From: an uncultured Clostridium sp.
GTDB taxonomy: Bacteria > Bacillota > Clostridia > Clostridiales > Clostridiaceae
Assembly (NCBI RefSeq): GCF_934754925.1
Contig: NZ_CAKVJA010000006.1
Location: forward strand, 1-64,000
DNA: 64,000 bases
Reading direction: 5' to 3'
A program made the translations under genes and the position numbers. Of this stretch, positions 8,048 to 17,704 are shown piece by piece; the stretch's first letter is position 1, and each line of letters starts with the position of its first letter. Below the pieces are notes generated by a model. It saw only the letters and a program-made list of their open reading frames with translations, did no database searches and was not told the DNA's origin.

Positions 8048-10375
8048 TTATAAAAGTTCTAGCTTTGCCATTGATAACATTAGCATTTTTACTCCTTGTT
8101 GATTAAATGCTATTGTTAATTTTTTATCTCCATTTACATCTGATACTGCAACTATTGTTCCCTCACCAAATTTGTCATGCTTTACTTTTCTTCCAATAGT
8201 AGCTTCTGTGCTAGTCATTGTAGCTGCTGTTGTATTTTTATTCAATGCTAAACTTGCAGTATTTCCTCCACCAAAATTTCTATTTTCGAAAGTTCCATAA
8301 TTACTTCTTAAACTATGTGGATTACTGTAAGATGGTTTAAACCTACCATTTACTGTTCTAGCACCGGAAGCCGTTGTTACATCTTTACTATCACCAGTCA
8401 TTGTAACATACTCTCTAAGTTCAGGCTTAATTTCTGAAATAAAGTCTGATTGAGGATAAGCAACTGTTCTACCAAATACTCTTCTAACTTCAGCAGAAGT
8501 CATAAATAAAGTTTCCTTCGCCCTAGTTATACCAACATAGCAAAGTCTTCTTGATTCCTCCATTTCAGCATCACTATTAAATGATGCTTGCCCTGGGAAT
8601 ATTCCATTTTCCATTCCAACCATAAATACTACTGGAAATTCTAATCCCTTTGCACTATGAATAGTCATTAAAACAACGCTACCATTTTCATCTTCTTCAT
8701 CCTCAAGTTTATCTGTATCTTGAACAAGAGAGACTTTTTCTAAGTAGGCTTCTAATTGTGTTTTATTTATATCAAATTCACTTGATCCTGCAGCCTTTTC
8801 CTTTTCATAATTTTTTTCAAAATCCACAGCATCAGATACAAGTTCTTTTAAGTTTTCTATTCTACTCTTATCTTCAATTTGTTTTGAAGCTTCAAGTTCC
8901 TTAATATAGCCAGTATCTTCTAAAATCGTCTCAATTAAATGTGATACTGGTACAGTTTCTGATATCATCATTAGATTTTCCATAAGCTCCATGAACTTTT
9001 CAATACCTGCACAATTTCTTGCAGTTAATGTTGGAATAGTTCTAACTTCTGACAATGCATCCCATAAAGGTAATTCATAAGCCTCTGCAAAATCTAGAAC
9101 CTTTTGAATAGTTGCATCTCCAATTCCCCTTTTAGGAACATTTATTATTCTTCTTAATGCTATACTATCAGAAGGATTAACTAGAACTTTTAAATAACTT
9201 AACATATCCTTAATTTCTTTTCTATCATAGAACTTAGTTCCTCCAACAATCTTATAAGCTATTGCTGACCTTCTTAAACTTTCTTCAAATATACGTGACT
9301 GAGCATTAGTTCTGTAAAGTATAGCAAAATCTTTATATTGTTTATTTTGCTCTTTCTTTATTTTTTCTATTTGATTAGCTACGAATGTACCTTCATCTCC
9401 ATCTGAATATGCTCTATATACTTTAACCTTATTACCAGAATCTTGTTCTGTTCTTAGAACCTTACTTTTTCTATTTGAATTATTTACTATAACAACATTA
9501 GCTGCATTTAATATATTAGCTTTTGAACGATAATTTTGCTCAAGCTTTATTACTTTTGCATCTGGATAATCCTTCTCAAAGCCAAGGATATTTTTAATAT
9601 CAGCACCACGCCATTGATAAATGCACTGGTCATCATCCCCTACAACACAAATATTTCTATGCTTTGCTGCAAGTAATGTTACAAGCTCATATTGAGCTCC
9701 ATTAGTATCTTGATACTCATCTACCATAATATATTGGAATTTTCTTTGATAAAATTCTAATGTTTCTGGATTCTTTTTAAATAATTCTACTGTCTTACAA
9801 ATTAAATCATCAAAGTCTAAGGCATTATTTTCTTTTAACCTTTTTTGATACATTTTATAAACTTCAGCAATCTTCTTTTCTCTAAAGTTAGATTCATGCT
9901 CTCTATAGTAAGAATCTGCACTTTGCATATTATCCTTTGCTTTGCTTATCTTACCCATTATTTCCTGTTCAGTTATTTCCTTATCATTTATATTAAGAAT
10001 TTTTATACACTCTTTAATAAGTGTCTTTTGATCTGTTCCATCATATATCGTGAAATTCTTTTTATATCCAAGCTTCTCTATTTCTCTTCTCAATATTCTT
10101 ACACAAGTTGAGTGAAATGTAGATATCCACATATCATTAGCCTTATCCCCTATAAGTGCTTGAACCCTTTCCTGCATCTCTTTAGCTGCTTTATTTGTAA
10201 ATGTTATTGCTAATATTTTATAAGGAAAAATCTTTAAATCTTCTATCATATAAGCCATTCTATGCGTTAAAACCCTAGTTTTACCTGAACCTGCTCCTGC
10301 TAAAATAAGTACAGGTCCCTCTACAGTTACTGCACCTTCATATTGTTCTTTATTTAGTAAAGATTTTAAATCCAA
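8048..10375 (-). CDS. pcrA: ATP-dependent DNA helicase PcrA (UvrD/Rep family)
   Basis: A 775-residue superfamily 1A 3'-to-5' helicase acting in repair, plasmid replication and removal of stalled transcription complexes. Motifs visible in order: Walker A GAGSGKT (about 29-35), ITFTNKAAKEM, VDEYQDTN, GDDDQCIYQWRGA, the LEQNYRS block, and TIHSAKGLEF with VGITRAKE. A low-complexity linker (about 665-715) leads to the Tudor-like C-terminal domain (GRKVKHDKFGEGTIV), which in PcrA contacts RNA polymerase. The start is TTG with GGGAGG eight bases upstream. Confidence 0.97.
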   Translation of the reverse strand: MDLKSLLNKEQYEGAVTVEGPVLILAGAGSGKTRVLTHRMAYMIEDLKIFPYKILAITFTNKAAKEMQERVQALIGDKANDMWISTFHSTCVRILRREIEKLGYKKNFTIYDGTDQKTLIKECIKILNINDKEITEQEIMGKISKAKDNMQSADSYYREHESNFREKKIAEVYKMYQKRLKENNALDFDDLICKTVELFKKNPETLEFYQRKFQYIMVDEYQDTNGAQYELVTLLAAKHRNICVVGDDDQCIYQWRGADIKNILGFEKDYPDAKVIKLEQNYRSKANILNAANVVIVNNSNRKSKVLRTEQDSGNKVKVYRAYSDGDEGTFVANQIEKIKKEQNKQYKDFAILYRTNAQSRIFEESLRRSAIAYKIVGGTKFYDRKEIKDMLSYLKVLVNPSDSIALRRIINVPKRGIGDATIQKVLDFAEAYELPLWDALSEVRTIPTLTARNCAGIEKFMELMENLMMISETVPVSHLIETILEDTGYIKELEASKQIEDKSRIENLKELVSDAVDFEKNYEKEKAAGSSEFDINKTQLEAYLEKVSLVQDTDKLEDEEDENGSVVLMTIHSAKGLEFPVVFMVGMENGIFPGQASFNSDAEMEESRRLCYVGITRAKETLFMTSAEVRRVFGRTVAYPQSDFISEIKPELREYVTMTGDSKDVTTASGARTVNGRFKPSYSNPHSLRSNYGTFENRNFGGGNTASLALNKNTTAATMTSTEATIGRKVKHDKFGEGTIVAVSDVNGDKKLTIAFNQQGVKMLMLSMAKLELL

Positions 10376-10599
10376 AAGAACATCCTCCCTTCATTTTCAC
10401 GACTAAAGTATATCTTTTAATCGAACATACAATCTATATAAAAATTATTATAACATAGTTAGTATATATTATTACCATAATTAATTAAATTTAAAAAACG
10501 TATTATAATAGAGATTACCCTAACAAACTTTATATATTTTTCAAAATTTAATAAATATAAAAACATCTTGAAATCATTTACTTAACTATTTTTAGACGC

Positions 10600-10690
10600 A
10601 AAAAAACGCAACCCTTGGGGCCAGGTTGCGCTTCAGCAATAAGCAATAAATAAAAAGGGGGCTATTTAATTCCTTTTATTTATCCTTGCA
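10600..10690 (-). ncRNA. Candidate trans-acting small RNA with C-rich loops
   Basis: A minus-strand transcript of about 90 nt is predicted between rsuA and pcrA. It has its own promoter (TTGCAA, 17-bp spacer, TATAAT at 10719-10724 and 10696-10701). A first hairpin (ATAAATAAAAGG with CCTTTTTATTTAT) carries the loop segment AATAGCCCCC. A second hairpin (GCGCAACC with GGTTGCG) carries TGGCCCCAA and is followed by seven T residues. C-rich loops next to an intrinsic terminator are typical of Gram-positive small RNAs that pair with Shine-Dalgarno regions. It could instead be only the rsuA terminator. Confidence 0.5.
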
Positions 10691-10695
10691 TTAAT

Positions 10696-10724
10696 ATTAT
10701 AGTAAAGAAAGTTTTATATTGCAA
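10696..10724 (-). promoter_or_regulatory. SigmaA promoter of candidate small RNA
   Basis: TTGCAA and TATAAT are separated by exactly 17 bp on the minus strand, downstream of the rsuA stop and pointing at the candidate small RNA. Confidence 0.6.
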
Positions 10725-10795
10725 GGGATTTTTGAAAAATATCTTGCTATTTTTATACATATGGATGTTTTTCTATCGCTTTTTGTTTTCTTTCG

Positions 10796-11512
10796 TTAAA
10801 AACTCTTTAATATAGCTAATTCCTCATCCGTAAGTTCTCTATATTCGCCTTCCTCCAAATCTTCATCTAAAGGCAATGTACCAAATTCAGTTCTCTTTAA
10901 ATATGTAACTTTCTTACCTACAGCTTCAAACATTCTTTTAACTTGATGGAATTTTCCTTCTTGAATAGTAATCATAACCTCTGAACCATCATCAGTTGAA
11001 TTTAATATTTCAAGTTTTGCTTCTTTACAAAGGTATCCATCATCTAATGTTATTCCAGCTTTAAATTTAGCTATATCTTCATCTGTAACTTTTTTATCTA
11101 TTTTTGCATAATAAACTTTATCAACTTTCCACTTTGGAGATATTAATCTATGATTTAATTCTCCATCATTAGTTAATAATAATAATCCTACTGTATCCTT
11201 ATCTAATCTACCTACTGGAAATGGTTCAAAGACTTGATGCTCAACCTCTAATAGGTCAATTACAGTTTCATCTCTATTATCATAAGTAGCTGATACTACA
11301 CCATCTGGTTTGTTCATCATTAGGTAAATAAACTTTCTATAGAAAATTTCTTCCCCATTAATAATAATTTTATCATTCTCAGGATCTACTTGCATTCCAC
11401 TATCTTTGGCTATTTCTCCATTAACCTCAACTAATCCACTTCTGCAAATTTTCTTAAGTTCTTTTCTTGTACCATAACCTAAATTAGATAGTACCTTATC
11501 TAGTCTTTCCAT
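10796..11512 (-). CDS. rsuA: 16S rRNA pseudouridine synthase RsuA family
   Basis: A 238-residue RNA modification enzyme. An N-terminal S4 RNA-binding domain (MERLDKVLSNLGYGTRKE) is followed by the synthase core. The catalytic aspartate sits in VGRLDKDTVGLLLLTNDG (about residue 103). KFHQVKRMFEAVGKKV matches the conserved KxHQxKRM block of the RsuA subgroup, which modifies 16S rRNA U516. Length fits RsuA/YtzG. The paralogue at 60739-61521 belongs to the RluF subgroup. The start has GAGGTG upstream. No operon partner is evident. Confidence 0.88.
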   Translation of the reverse strand: MERLDKVLSNLGYGTRKELKKICRSGLVEVNGEIAKDSGMQVDPENDKIIINGEEIFYRKFIYLMMNKPDGVVSATYDNRDETVIDLLEVEHQVFEPFPVGRLDKDTVGLLLLTNDGELNHRLISPKWKVDKVYYAKIDKKVTDEDIAKFKAGITLDDGYLCKEAKLEILNSTDDGSEVMITIQEGKFHQVKRMFEAVGKKVTYLKRTEFGTLPLDEDLEEGEYRELTDEELAILKSF

Positions 11513-11586
11513 AAAACACCTCGTAAAACTTTTATATAGCTTATTCTATTATTAATATCTCCCAATTGCAAGAATTTAAAATATAC

Positions 11587-11623
11587 CCTCCGAGAATTCC
11601 ATATATTGTCTCTTCCCCGGAGG
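11587..11623. repeat. GC-rich hairpin, copy A
   Basis: CCTCCG and CGGAGG flank a partly self-complementary 25-base core. On the minus strand AAAATGTAT and CCTCCGGGG resemble the hairpin at 31660-31696. It lies just past the stop of the triple-tyrosine-repeat gene. Confidence 0.5.
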
Positions 11624-11642
11624 TCAATACATTTTATGGAAA

Positions 11643-13643
11643 TTAATTGATTTCAAACTCTACTATATTGTAGTCTTCATAAGAGACATTCTTATGAAAG
11701 CTTTTGTCTAAAACTAGTACCCTATAGCGTCCATTCTTAAATGGAACAAATGTATAATAATTTTTTCTACTATATCCTTGTGCTAAAGTCCACTCACCAT
11801 TTATCATAATATAAAATTCATAACAAACTTCTTTTCCACCTTTAGATGTAGCTTCAAAAGTAACTTCATTTCCTATTTTAAATTCATTAGATAATATTTG
11901 TAGTTTAGTTGAATTTACAGGCATAACTTCATGAACATAAACAGAAACTTCCTTTTTACTATCATATTCTTCAGTTGATTTAACGTTTTTTGCATATATT
12001 ATAAAAGTATATTTCCCAGGGCATTTTGGTTTTATCTTTATTGATTTCTTATCTATAAAATCAGTATTCTCTATCTCATATCCATTTATTTTAGTTACAA
12101 ATTTAGTTAAAGTTTCTTTTGTATTTTTAGTAATTACTTCAACATTAATTGTGTCTCCCACTAAATATGTTTCTTTACTGTTTAATAAAATATAATCAAT
12201 ATCTGCTGCTACATAATTCTTTGCCTCAATAAATAAGGATGTAGATGCATCACAGCTTTTTGAAGAAAATTCGTCTTTTATTTTAATATCAACTTCATAT
12301 TCTCCAGCCTCTGTTGGTATAAAGTTAACCCAATTATTTGCTCCATAATCTATCTTTTCTTTTTCTATACCATCCTTATATATTGTAAATTTATATAATG
12401 GCTTAATTCCTCCGTCAGCTTTAACCTTAATATTTATAGTTTCACCTATTATACATCTTCTTCCTTTATCACACTTAACATCAACTATTCTAACTGGTTT
12501 TTCACCTTTATTATAAATTTCATATTGAATAGATGTTGTATCTTCATAATCTCCTTCAAATGAAATATCTTTAACTTTAAGAGTTATATTATATTTACCC
12601 TCATTTCTCGGCTCCCATGTAAATTCATTTCCCCTTATATAACCGCTATCTTCTGATACAGGCCCTTCTATAATATATCTATATATTAATTCCCTGCCGC
12701 CATCTACTAATGCTAACAAATTCACTTCCACTCCAACAGCTTGTGGCGATTTAATGTCACCTTTAAAGGACCTTATTTTTACTTCATTATATGGATTTAC
12801 ATTATAAACAATAACAGCTCTATCATCAAATGAATTAACAGAGAACATATCTCTTACATAGCATAGCAGCTTGTACTCCCCTGGTGATTTTTCCTTAAAA
12901 GTAACCATACTCTTAGAAGAGAAATCTTGAATACATGTAACTTTTCCCTCTTTGTTTATTTTTAAAAATTTATATAATAGAGACCTATCTTTTTCACAAT
13001 TCGTTTCTACTTTAAAAATCAGTTCCTCATTAACCAATATATTATTAGTCAAACATAAAAAGTTTGTTATTTCTATTTTCTCTAACTCCTTAACTTCAAA
13101 CTTTACAGTCTTAAAATCATCCACATTTCTTTCAGAATCTACTCTTTTACATTCTATTAATATTTCCATATTACCAGCTTTTGTAGCTGTAAAAACAAAT
13201 TCATTTTCTGTAGTATAATCCCTTAAAATTTCCCAATCCTTTTCACCTTTTATCCAAAATCTATACAATACTAATTCTTGATTTGTAACAACATTAATAT
13301 GTAACTTTTCTCCAACACTTATCTTATTTTTATTTATTTCAACATTCATAATCAAATTAGAATTTTCTATTATTTCATATTCTGATCTACCAAGATAGTC
13401 ATATGCATTCTTACAATTAGTTGATTTTCCCTGAACCATTATCATATATTTCCCTGGTTTAGTAGGTTTCCATGTACAAATATTACTTTTTGAAAAGTCT
13501 TGTATAGGCTTCCATATCCCCTCAATACCTTCCATAAACTTATATTCAACATCATCGTTTTCAGTTAAAAATGCCGCAATATTTATATTTTTGTTTAAAT
13601 CAGCAGGGCTTTTATTGTCAAAATCAATTAAAACCTCTTTCAT
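11643..13643 (-). CDS. Seven-repeat triple-tyrosine-motif (Y_Y_Y-like) protein
   Basis: A 666-residue protein made of about seven beta-sandwich repeats of roughly 90 residues. Each repeat ends in a recurring aromatic/Pro-Gly-x-Tyr signature: WKPTKPGKYMI, FTATKAGNMEI, FKEKSPGEYKL, WEPRNEGKYNI, FIPTEAGEYEV, IKPKCPGKYTF and FVPFKNGRYRV. This fits the Y_Y_Y/triple tyrosine motif proteins of clostridia. There is no signal peptide or membrane segment, so it appears intracellular. The start at 13643 has GAGGTGG six bases upstream; an ATG at 13661 has no ribosome binding site. Role unknown; possibly a ligand- or protein-binding scaffold. Confidence 0.75.
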   Translation of the reverse strand: MKEVLIDFDNKSPADLNKNINIAAFLTENDDVEYKFMEGIEGIWKPIQDFSKSNICTWKPTKPGKYMIMVQGKSTNCKNAYDYLGRSEYEIIENSNLIMNVEINKNKISVGEKLHINVVTNQELVLYRFWIKGEKDWEILRDYTTENEFVFTATKAGNMEILIECKRVDSERNVDDFKTVKFEVKELEKIEITNFLCLTNNILVNEELIFKVETNCEKDRSLLYKFLKINKEGKVTCIQDFSSKSMVTFKEKSPGEYKLLCYVRDMFSVNSFDDRAVIVYNVNPYNEVKIRSFKGDIKSPQAVGVEVNLLALVDGGRELIYRYIIEGPVSEDSGYIRGNEFTWEPRNEGKYNITLKVKDISFEGDYEDTTSIQYEIYNKGEKPVRIVDVKCDKGRRCIIGETINIKVKADGGIKPLYKFTIYKDGIEKEKIDYGANNWVNFIPTEAGEYEVDIKIKDEFSSKSCDASTSLFIEAKNYVAADIDYILLNSKETYLVGDTINVEVITKNTKETLTKFVTKINGYEIENTDFIDKKSIKIKPKCPGKYTFIIYAKNVKSTEEYDSKKEVSVYVHEVMPVNSTKLQILSNEFKIGNEVTFEATSKGGKEVCYEFYIMINGEWTLAQGYSRKNYYTFVPFKNGRYRVLVLDKSFHKNVSYEDYNIVEFEIN

Positions 13644-13760
13644 CTCTATCCACCTCACCATATGCTATATACTTAAGTTCATTATTGTTTACATAATTTT
13701 CTATTTCAATTATACTATTTCCTTTTTAAAATAAAAACTGAAATTTGTCTAATATATATA

Positions 13761-13801
13761 AAAAAAAGAACAAACTATAGATATTTTTCTACAGTTTATT
13801 C
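13761..13801 (-). terminator. Terminator of pgi-yqxD
   Basis: GAATAAACTGTAG pairs with CTATAGTTTGTTC using G-T pairs, followed by eight T residues on the minus strand. The hairpin overlaps the stop codon of the UPF0178 gene. Confidence 0.9.
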
Positions 13802-14239
13802 TATATTTTTATTTTTCAACAAATATGATAAATTTTTTTCCAATCTATTATCATCTTCAATAGTTCTTTTCTTAGTATTAGGGGTTTTTCCTCCACCCCT
13901 TCTTATCCTCTGAGATAAATGCCTTTGTTCTAACATTGCTGTAATATTTTCATTTGTATATATATATCCCTTCGGGCTAATTACATCCGCCTTTTTTCCT
14001 AGACAAATAGCTGCAACTCCATAATCCTGAGAAATTATTATATCTCCAGTAGTGCATTCATTTACTACTTTCATATCTACACTTTGAAATCCACTATCAA
14101 CAACTCTAACTTCTCCATAATCTACTGTTATGTAATGATTAATATCACAATAAATTATAACATCCAAACCATACTCTTTTGCTATCTTTGTAATAATGGA
14201 GATACCAGGACAGGCATCTCCATCAACTATAATTTTCAT
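13796..14239 (-). CDS. UPF0178 (YaiI/YqxD, DUF188) protein
   Basis: A 147-residue protein of the DUF188 family, which is related to PIN/NYN nuclease folds. Signatures are IIVDGDACPG at the N-terminus, DSGFQSVDMKVVNE, the GDIIISQDYGVAAICLGKKA block and RGGGKTPNTKKR near the end. The conserved aspartates (D7, D9 and the DYG aspartate) fit a metal site, but the activity is not established. No convincing Shine-Dalgarno sequence precedes the ATG. The gene begins 12 bases past pgi, so translation may depend on coupling. Confidence 0.85.
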   Translation of the reverse strand: MKIIVDGDACPGISIITKIAKEYGLDVIIYCDINHYITVDYGEVRVVDSGFQSVDMKVVNECTTGDIIISQDYGVAAICLGKKADVISPKGYIYTNENITAMLEQRHLSQRIRRGGGKTPNTKKRTIEDDNRLEKNLSYLLKNKNIE

Positions 14240-14251
14240 TTTGTAAACTAA

Positions 14252-15604
14252 TTATTTTAATCTTGATTCTAATTCAGCTTTTAACTCTTCATATCCTGGC
14301 TTACCAAGTAAAGCAAACATGTTCTTCTTGTATGCTTCAACTCCTGGTTGGTCAAATGGATTTACCCCTAATAAGTATCCACTTATTCCACAAGCCTTTT
14401 CGAAGAAGTAAACTAATTGTCCAAAGTAGTATGGATTTAATTCTGGAATATTTAATACCATGTTTGGTACTCCACCATCATTGTGAGCTAATAAAGTTCC
14501 TTGGAATGCTTTCTTATTAACAAAATCAACAGTTTTTCCTGCTAAGAAGTTTAATCCATCTGCATCATTTTCAGAAGCTTCTATAATTATTTCCTTAGTA
14601 GCCTTTTCTACATTAAGAACTGTTTCAAACATTATTCTATTACCATCTTGGATGAATTGTCCCATTGAATGTAAGTCAGTTGAGAAATCAACTGCTGCTG
14701 GGAATATACCCTTTTGATCCTTACCTTCTGATTCTCCATATAATTGTTTCCACCATTCATTGAAATAGTGTAAAGATGGCTCATAGTTAACTAATACTTC
14801 TACTGCCTTACCTTTGTTATATAAAGCATTTCTCATAGCAGCATATTGATAACAAGCATTTTCTTTTAATGAAGGATTAGAGTAAATTTCTCTTGCATCA
14901 GCAGCACCTTGCATTATTTCTTCAATGTTTATTCCAGCAGCTGCAATTGGTAATAATCCAACAGCTGTTAAAACAGAGAATCTTCCTCCAACATTATCTG
15001 GAACAACAAAAGTTTCATAACCCATTTGGTCAGCTAAACCTTTTAAAGCTCCTCTTTCTTTATCTGTAGTAGCAAATATTCTTTCTTTTGCCCCTTCAAC
15101 TCCATATTTCTTTTCCATGAAGTCCTTGAATAATCTAAATGCGATTGCAGGTTCAGTTGTAGTACCTGATTTAGATATAACATTAACAGATATATCTAAC
15201 CCTTCGATAGCTTCAAATAATTCTGTTATATATGTTGAACTTATGTTATTTCCAACAAAGAATACCTTTGGAGTCTTTCTCTTGTTATTTGGTAACATAT
15301 TATAGAAGTTGTTTGTTAACATTTCTATAGCAGCTCTTGCTCCAAGGTATGAACCACCTATACCTATAACAACTAAAACATCTGAGTTTGATTGAATTTT
15401 TTTAGCTGCAGCTTGTATTCTTGCAAATTCTTCTTTGTCATAATTAACTGGTAGATCAACCCATCCTAAAAAGTCATTACCAGCTCCTGTACCTTCATGA
15501 ATTGTATCGTGAGCCCATTTAACCATCCCTTCCATCTTATCTAATTCACATAAAGATGCATATGGTTGAACTTTTGATAAATCTAAACTTAAACCATTTT
15601 TCAT
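14252..15604 (-). CDS. pgi: Glucose-6-phosphate isomerase
   Basis: A 450-residue cytosolic enzyme that interconverts glucose 6-phosphate and fructose 6-phosphate in glycolysis and gluconeogenesis. Family features are VLVVIGIGGSYLGARA, the SKSGTTTEPA sugar-phosphate loop, the VGGRFSVLTAVGLLP block, and the C-terminal active-site segment with NPFDQPGVEAYK. Two in-frame ATGs exist; the second at 15604 has GGAGG seven bases upstream and gives the usual 450-residue length, whereas the first at 15610 sits against the ribosome binding site. It is transcribed with the UPF0178 gene. Confidence 0.97.
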   Translation of the reverse strand: MKNGLSLDLSKVQPYASLCELDKMEGMVKWAHDTIHEGTGAGNDFLGWVDLPVNYDKEEFARIQAAAKKIQSNSDVLVVIGIGGSYLGARAAIEMLTNNFYNMLPNNKRKTPKVFFVGNNISSTYITELFEAIEGLDISVNVISKSGTTTEPAIAFRLFKDFMEKKYGVEGAKERIFATTDKERGALKGLADQMGYETFVVPDNVGGRFSVLTAVGLLPIAAAGINIEEIMQGAADAREIYSNPSLKENACYQYAAMRNALYNKGKAVEVLVNYEPSLHYFNEWWKQLYGESEGKDQKGIFPAAVDFSTDLHSMGQFIQDGNRIMFETVLNVEKATKEIIIEASENDADGLNFLAGKTVDFVNKKAFQGTLLAHNDGGVPNMVLNIPELNPYYFGQLVYFFEKACGISGYLLGVNPFDQPGVEAYKKNMFALLGKPGYEELKAELESRLK

Positions 15605-15812
15605 TTTCATACCTCCAAATAATATGGGATTTTAACAATCTTTATTATATCATAATTTTTCTTACACTAACAATTTTAACAATATTTAATTCACTTATTT
15701 TTTGTCATTAATTAATAGTAGTTAACATTTTTTAATACCTAACCCTATATTTTATTAAAACTATGTTTATTTCTGTAACTTTATGCAATAACTTAAAATA
15801 TCTAAATATAAA

Positions 15813-16568
15813 TTATTCTTTCATTATTTTAATTACTTGTTGAATTTTTTCTTCGTCTAATTCTTTAGCTTTTCCTATATTTCCATCAAGTTTATTCCAT
15901 ACATAATTATGAACTTCAACACCATTTGAAAAATCCAAGCTTAACCATTTTTTTAATTCATCTGATAGATAATCGTCTTGGCCCTTTAATTCATTAATCA
16001 TTTCATTAACGGAATCTCTACTGATTTCGCTTTGCCCCCATACCTGACCATCATCTGCTATTATTATAGTATTAGCCATATAATGGACCTTTTCATAACA
16101 TTCAGTTAAATCCATAGATGATACAGCAACACTTTCACTTTCTATAATTTCATTTTTTTTCTCTATTTCTTTACTCTCATTAATTTCACTTACTTTATTA
16201 AATGCAAAATTAACAATCTCATATCCATTACTCCATAATACTAATATTGTTGAAAGTGATATTATTAATACTATAAGTATTACAGCTAATTTTTTCCCAT
16301 TAAGATTTTCCTCTTCAAGATCCTCATCTTCCTCTGGTAAATCATCCTTAAGTTTAGTACTACCCTCTACTAATCCTTTTATAATCTCATTATCATCTAA
16401 CATCTTTGTAATATCACTATTATCTTGTATTACTTCTTGTGACTTTATCTCTTCTTCGGCTTTATTTTCTACAATATCGCCCTGTTTACTCTTGTTGCTA
16501 TACTCATTAATCTCTAGTTTATCACGCCTAATAGTTTCATTTAATCTTTCTCTAACACTTTTCCCCAT
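15813..16568 (-). CDS. Single-span membrane protein with DUF6241-like extracytoplasmic domain
   Basis: A 251-residue protein with a charged acidic cytoplasmic N-terminal region (about 90 residues), one membrane segment (about 93-113, AVILIVLIISLSTILVLW), a short coil, and a C-terminal domain from about residue 145. The latter (VHYMANTII, WLSLDFSNGVEVHNYVW, NIGKAKELDEE) recalls DUF6241 as I remember it. The start at 16568 has GGGAGGG eight bases upstream; an ATG at 16592 has no such site. It precedes pgi by about 200 bp with no obvious functional link. Function unknown. Confidence 0.65.
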   Translation of the reverse strand: MGKSVRERLNETIRRDKLEINEYSNKSKQGDIVENKAEEEIKSQEVIQDNSDITKMLDDNEIIKGLVEGSTKLKDDLPEEDEDLEEENLNGKKLAVILIVLIISLSTILVLWSNGYEIVNFAFNKVSEINESKEIEKKNEIIESESVAVSSMDLTECYEKVHYMANTIIIADDGQVWGQSEISRDSVNEMINELKGQDDYLSDELKKWLSLDFSNGVEVHNYVWNKLDGNIGKAKELDEEKIQQVIKIMKE

Positions 16569-16667
16569 AAATGCATCCCTCCCAATTAACATCTAGTTAT
16601 ACAATAATTATACCATATTATTACATTTATGGTTTATAAAAACATTTATTTGCGATAATTTTTAACT

Positions 16668-17492
16668 TTATTTTAAATTCTTTAAATCTTTAATTCTATT
16701 TTCTATCTCATTTATATATTCCTCAAAAGTTAATCCTCTATTCATTATATATTCAGCAACTTCTTCATTATTAATATATCTAAAATGCCAAGGCTCATAA
16801 TTATATCCTGTAATATCTTCCTTGCCTTTTAAATATCTCAATATAAAACCATATTTATAACAATTCTCATTAAGCCATCTAAATGCATCCGTATCTTCAA
16901 ATCCCTCATCTAAAATTGAATACTCATCACATAAAATATCTATAGCTAGTCCACTTTGATGTTCTGAAGCACCTGGCTCTGCTGTATATGCACGTGTTTT
17001 TTTCTCTCCATTTTTCTCTATTCTAGTATCATATAATCCCTTTTGAACACTATAACTCCTATACCCAGATACCCCTACTAATAAAATTCCATCCTTCATA
17101 GCTGCATCAAACATTTTCTTTGCTGCATCCGCTGTAGCAATTTCTAAATTATCATCTTCAACATAATCTAAAAACTTTGCTTCAGACTTTTTTAAATTAC
17201 TTGGAACAAAATTTTCAGGTAATTTATTATCTTTATTAATTAAAATAAAATATTCATTATTCAATAAACTTTCTAGTTTTTCTATTTCCTTGTAATTACC
17301 TTCTATATCTCCATATTGTAAAATTCCCTTTTTTGAATTGCCTAATAAAACTTCACTACTATTTGCATTGACACCATAATTATCTTTCCCTAATGCATTC
17401 TGTCTGCTATTTATTAAACACCCTACCCCAATTCCAAGTGTAGTTATCCCAACTACTAAAGCAGCTCCCCACCTTTTAAAAATATTGTTCAT
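16668..17492 (-). CDS. VanY-type D-alanyl-D-alanine carboxypeptidase (M15B)
   Basis: A 274-residue extracytoplasmic peptidase that trims the terminal D-Ala from peptidoglycan stem peptides. An N-terminal signal/anchor (about residues 7-25) is followed by a linker and the catalytic domain. Zinc ligands and catalytic motifs are visible: GYRSYSVQKGLY, SEHQSGLAIDI (the SxHxxGxAxD motif) and EPWHFRYI (catalytic Glu and zinc His). A VanY-like name does not imply vancomycin resistance here: there are no vanHAX or vanRS genes near it. The start has AAGGAG upstream. Confidence 0.9.
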   Translation of the reverse strand: MNNIFKRWGAALVVGITTLGIGVGCLINSRQNALGKDNYGVNANSSEVLLGNSKKGILQYGDIEGNYKEIEKLESLLNNEYFILINKDNKLPENFVPSNLKKSEAKFLDYVEDDNLEIATADAAKKMFDAAMKDGILLVGVSGYRSYSVQKGLYDTRIEKNGEKKTRAYTAEPGASEHQSGLAIDILCDEYSILDEGFEDTDAFRWLNENCYKYGFILRYLKGKEDITGYNYEPWHFRYINNEEVAEYIMNRGLTFEEYINEIENRIKDLKNLK

Positions 17493-17704
17493 AGTATTCT
17501 CCTTAATATAATTTATAACTATATAATTTATTTAATAACTCTACATATATCATCTCTTTAATAATATTCAATATGTATTATAACACTTAAATACATATTT
17601 TTCCAGTTATTATTAAACTACTATACCTTTATATTAATTATTATTTATATCCCCATAATAACACATTTATAACTTCATAAAATCAGTAAGAGTTTTATTA
17701 TCTA

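Noticed and set aside
16668..17492. Vancomycin resistance gene
   Set aside because: The VanY-type domain is also found in ordinary cell-wall carboxypeptidases, and no vanH, vanA, vanX, vanR or vanS genes are nearby.
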